Source: Anaerolineae bacterium
GTDB lineage: Bacteria; Chloroflexota; Anaerolineae; 4572-78; J111
DNA: 5,025 nt
NCBI GenBank assembly: GCA_020433835.1
Contig: JAGRBY010000547.1
Coordinates: 1-5,025 of the forward strand
Reading direction: 5' to 3'
Notes under the pieces: generated by a model
Database searches by the model: none
Told to the model about the DNA's origin: nothing
What the model saw: only the letters and a program-made list of their open reading frames with translations
Made by a program: the position numbers and the translations under genes
In this document: in pieces, positions 4,381 to 5,025 of the stretch
Layout of the letters: each line of letters opens with the position of its first letter
How positions within the stretch are numbered: the stretch's first letter is position 1

Positions 4381-5025
4381 CTAATTCTTTGAGACTATAG
4401 GCAGATAGACGTAATTACTACCACTAAATTTTTGGATGCGGTCGTTACCTGTATCAACCACATATACATTACCTAGATTGTTTACAGCTACATCCCGGGG
4501 AAAATTGAACTGACCGTCGTCACTTCCCTGGGATCCCCAAGCGTACAGAAAAACACCGTCACTAGTGAACTTCTGGATGCGATGATTCTCCTCTTCAACA
4601 ACATAGACATTGCCCGCCCTATCGACAGCAACACTTTCCGGTTCATTGAACTGACCAGTGTCATTGCCAAAGGATCCCCACTTAGCTAAAAAGGCGCCGT
4701 TGCTATCAAATTTCTGGATACGGTGGTTCTCCTCGTCAGCAACGTAGACATTACCTGCACCATCGACAGCTATCCCGAGAGGATCATCAAACTGACCATT
4801 GCCACTACCAAGGGAACCCCATTTGGTGAGAAACGTACCGTTGCTATCAAATTTCTGGATACGGTTATTGTCTCGGTCAGCCACATAGACATTGCCCATT
4901 CGATCAATGGCTACACCTCTCGGGGCATCAAATTCGCCGTTATCGGTCCCAAATGAGCCCCATTTGAGAGAAAATTCTGGCGGGCTATCGGCCCGTGCAG
5001 GTGTCGAAGGTAAGGCCAAAATCAA
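4381..5025 (-). CDS. Secreted NHL-repeat (beta-propeller-type) protein, 5' end missing
   Basis: The frame runs off the right edge. The first visible codon is TTG at the very edge, so the true start lies outside the window. The visible 214 residues begin with LILALPSTPARADSPPEF, the end of a signal peptide with a likely cleavage after ARA. Four 46-47-residue repeats follow (about 18-64, 65-111, 112-158, 159-204). Each has WGSxGxxxGqF, P-x-x-V/I-A-V/I-D, GNVYV and NxRIQKF, the NHL signature. These domains form beta-propeller blades that bind proteins, carbohydrates or other ligands; no catalytic residues are evident. The protein ends YVYLPIVSKN, a tail I associate with exported Chloroflexota proteins. 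Since the signal peptide abuts repeat 1, only four blades are likely, fewer than the usual six or so. It is on the same strand as the membrane operon, but the 305-nt gap makes co-transcription uncertain. Confidence 0.9.
   Translation of the reverse strand: MILALPSTPARADSPPEFSLKWGSFGTDNGEFDAPRGVAIDRMGNVYVADRDNNRIQKFDSNGTFLTKWGSLGSGNGQFDDPLGIAVDGAGNVYVADEENHRIQKFDSNGAFLAKWGSFGNDTGQFNEPESVAVDRAGNVYVVEEENHRIQKFTSDGVFLYAWGSQGSDDGQFNFPRDVAVNNLGNVYVVDTGNDRIQKFSGSNYVYLPIVSKN
4414..4974 (-). repeat. 141-bp coding tandem repeat (NHL blades)
   Basis: The four NHL blades appear as a DNA repeat of period 141 bp: 4834-4974, 4693-4833, 4552-4692 and a final unit one codon shorter at 4414-4551. The strand that reads TTTCTGGATACGGT recurs near the end of adjacent units. 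Similarity is visible at the nucleotide level, so the blades probably arose by fairly recent internal duplication. Confidence 0.8.

Noticed and set aside
4723..4956. 77-codon plus-strand frame opposite the NHL repeats
   Set aside because: It mirrors the 141-bp coding repeat on the opposite strand. The NHL signature clearly identifies the minus-strand frame as real.

Overview
The window looks like bacterial chromosomal DNA, most likely from the Chloroflexota (Anaerolineae or Caldilineae type). The main clue is the C-terminus YVYLPIVSKN of the secreted protein at the right edge; a terminal 'YLPxV' tail is, from memory, common on exported Chloroflexota proteins. An HU/IHF-like protein and long, repeat-rich intergenic DNA fit this but do not prove it. 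No rRNA, tRNA, CRISPR array, transposase or integrase was seen. Bases 1-52 hold nothing recognisable.

Left half (1-1946): one convincing gene, an HU/IHF-like DNA-binding protein (827-1228, + strand), in about 1.5 kb of non-coding but highly structured DNA. It lies between two copies of a dispersed intergenic repeat: copy A at 53-394, and copy B at 1661-1927, which lacks an internal stretch of copy A. Just past the gene's probable terminator (about 1260-1291) is a degenerate tandem array (1345-1568) of roughly ten 21-23 bp units. Most units are centred on a small dyad whose two arms change together from unit to unit (CTAC/GTAG, CTTA/TAAG, CCTAA/TTAGG, ACTT/AAGT, TACC/GGTA). Next comes a 16-bp-stem hairpin (1648-1689). 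A 25-bp hairpin module inside the repeats is in opposite orientation in copies A and B. The gene, the dyad array and the flanking repeats are the least ordinary part of the window.

Right half (1947-5025): three minus-strand genes. Two form a tight operon joined by a 4-nt ATGA overlap. The upstream one is a four-helix membrane protein with a large extracytoplasmic domain (2981-4075). The downstream one is a membrane-anchored extracytoplasmic protein (1947-2984). Neither has a function I can name, but the overlap and shared topology suggest they act together at the membrane. Upstream of them, after a 305-base gap carrying a third repeat copy (4169-4254), is the 3' part of a secreted NHL-repeat (beta-propeller-type) protein (4381-5025). 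Its start lies beyond the window.

All repeat alignments and stem counts were made by eye, and no database search was possible.
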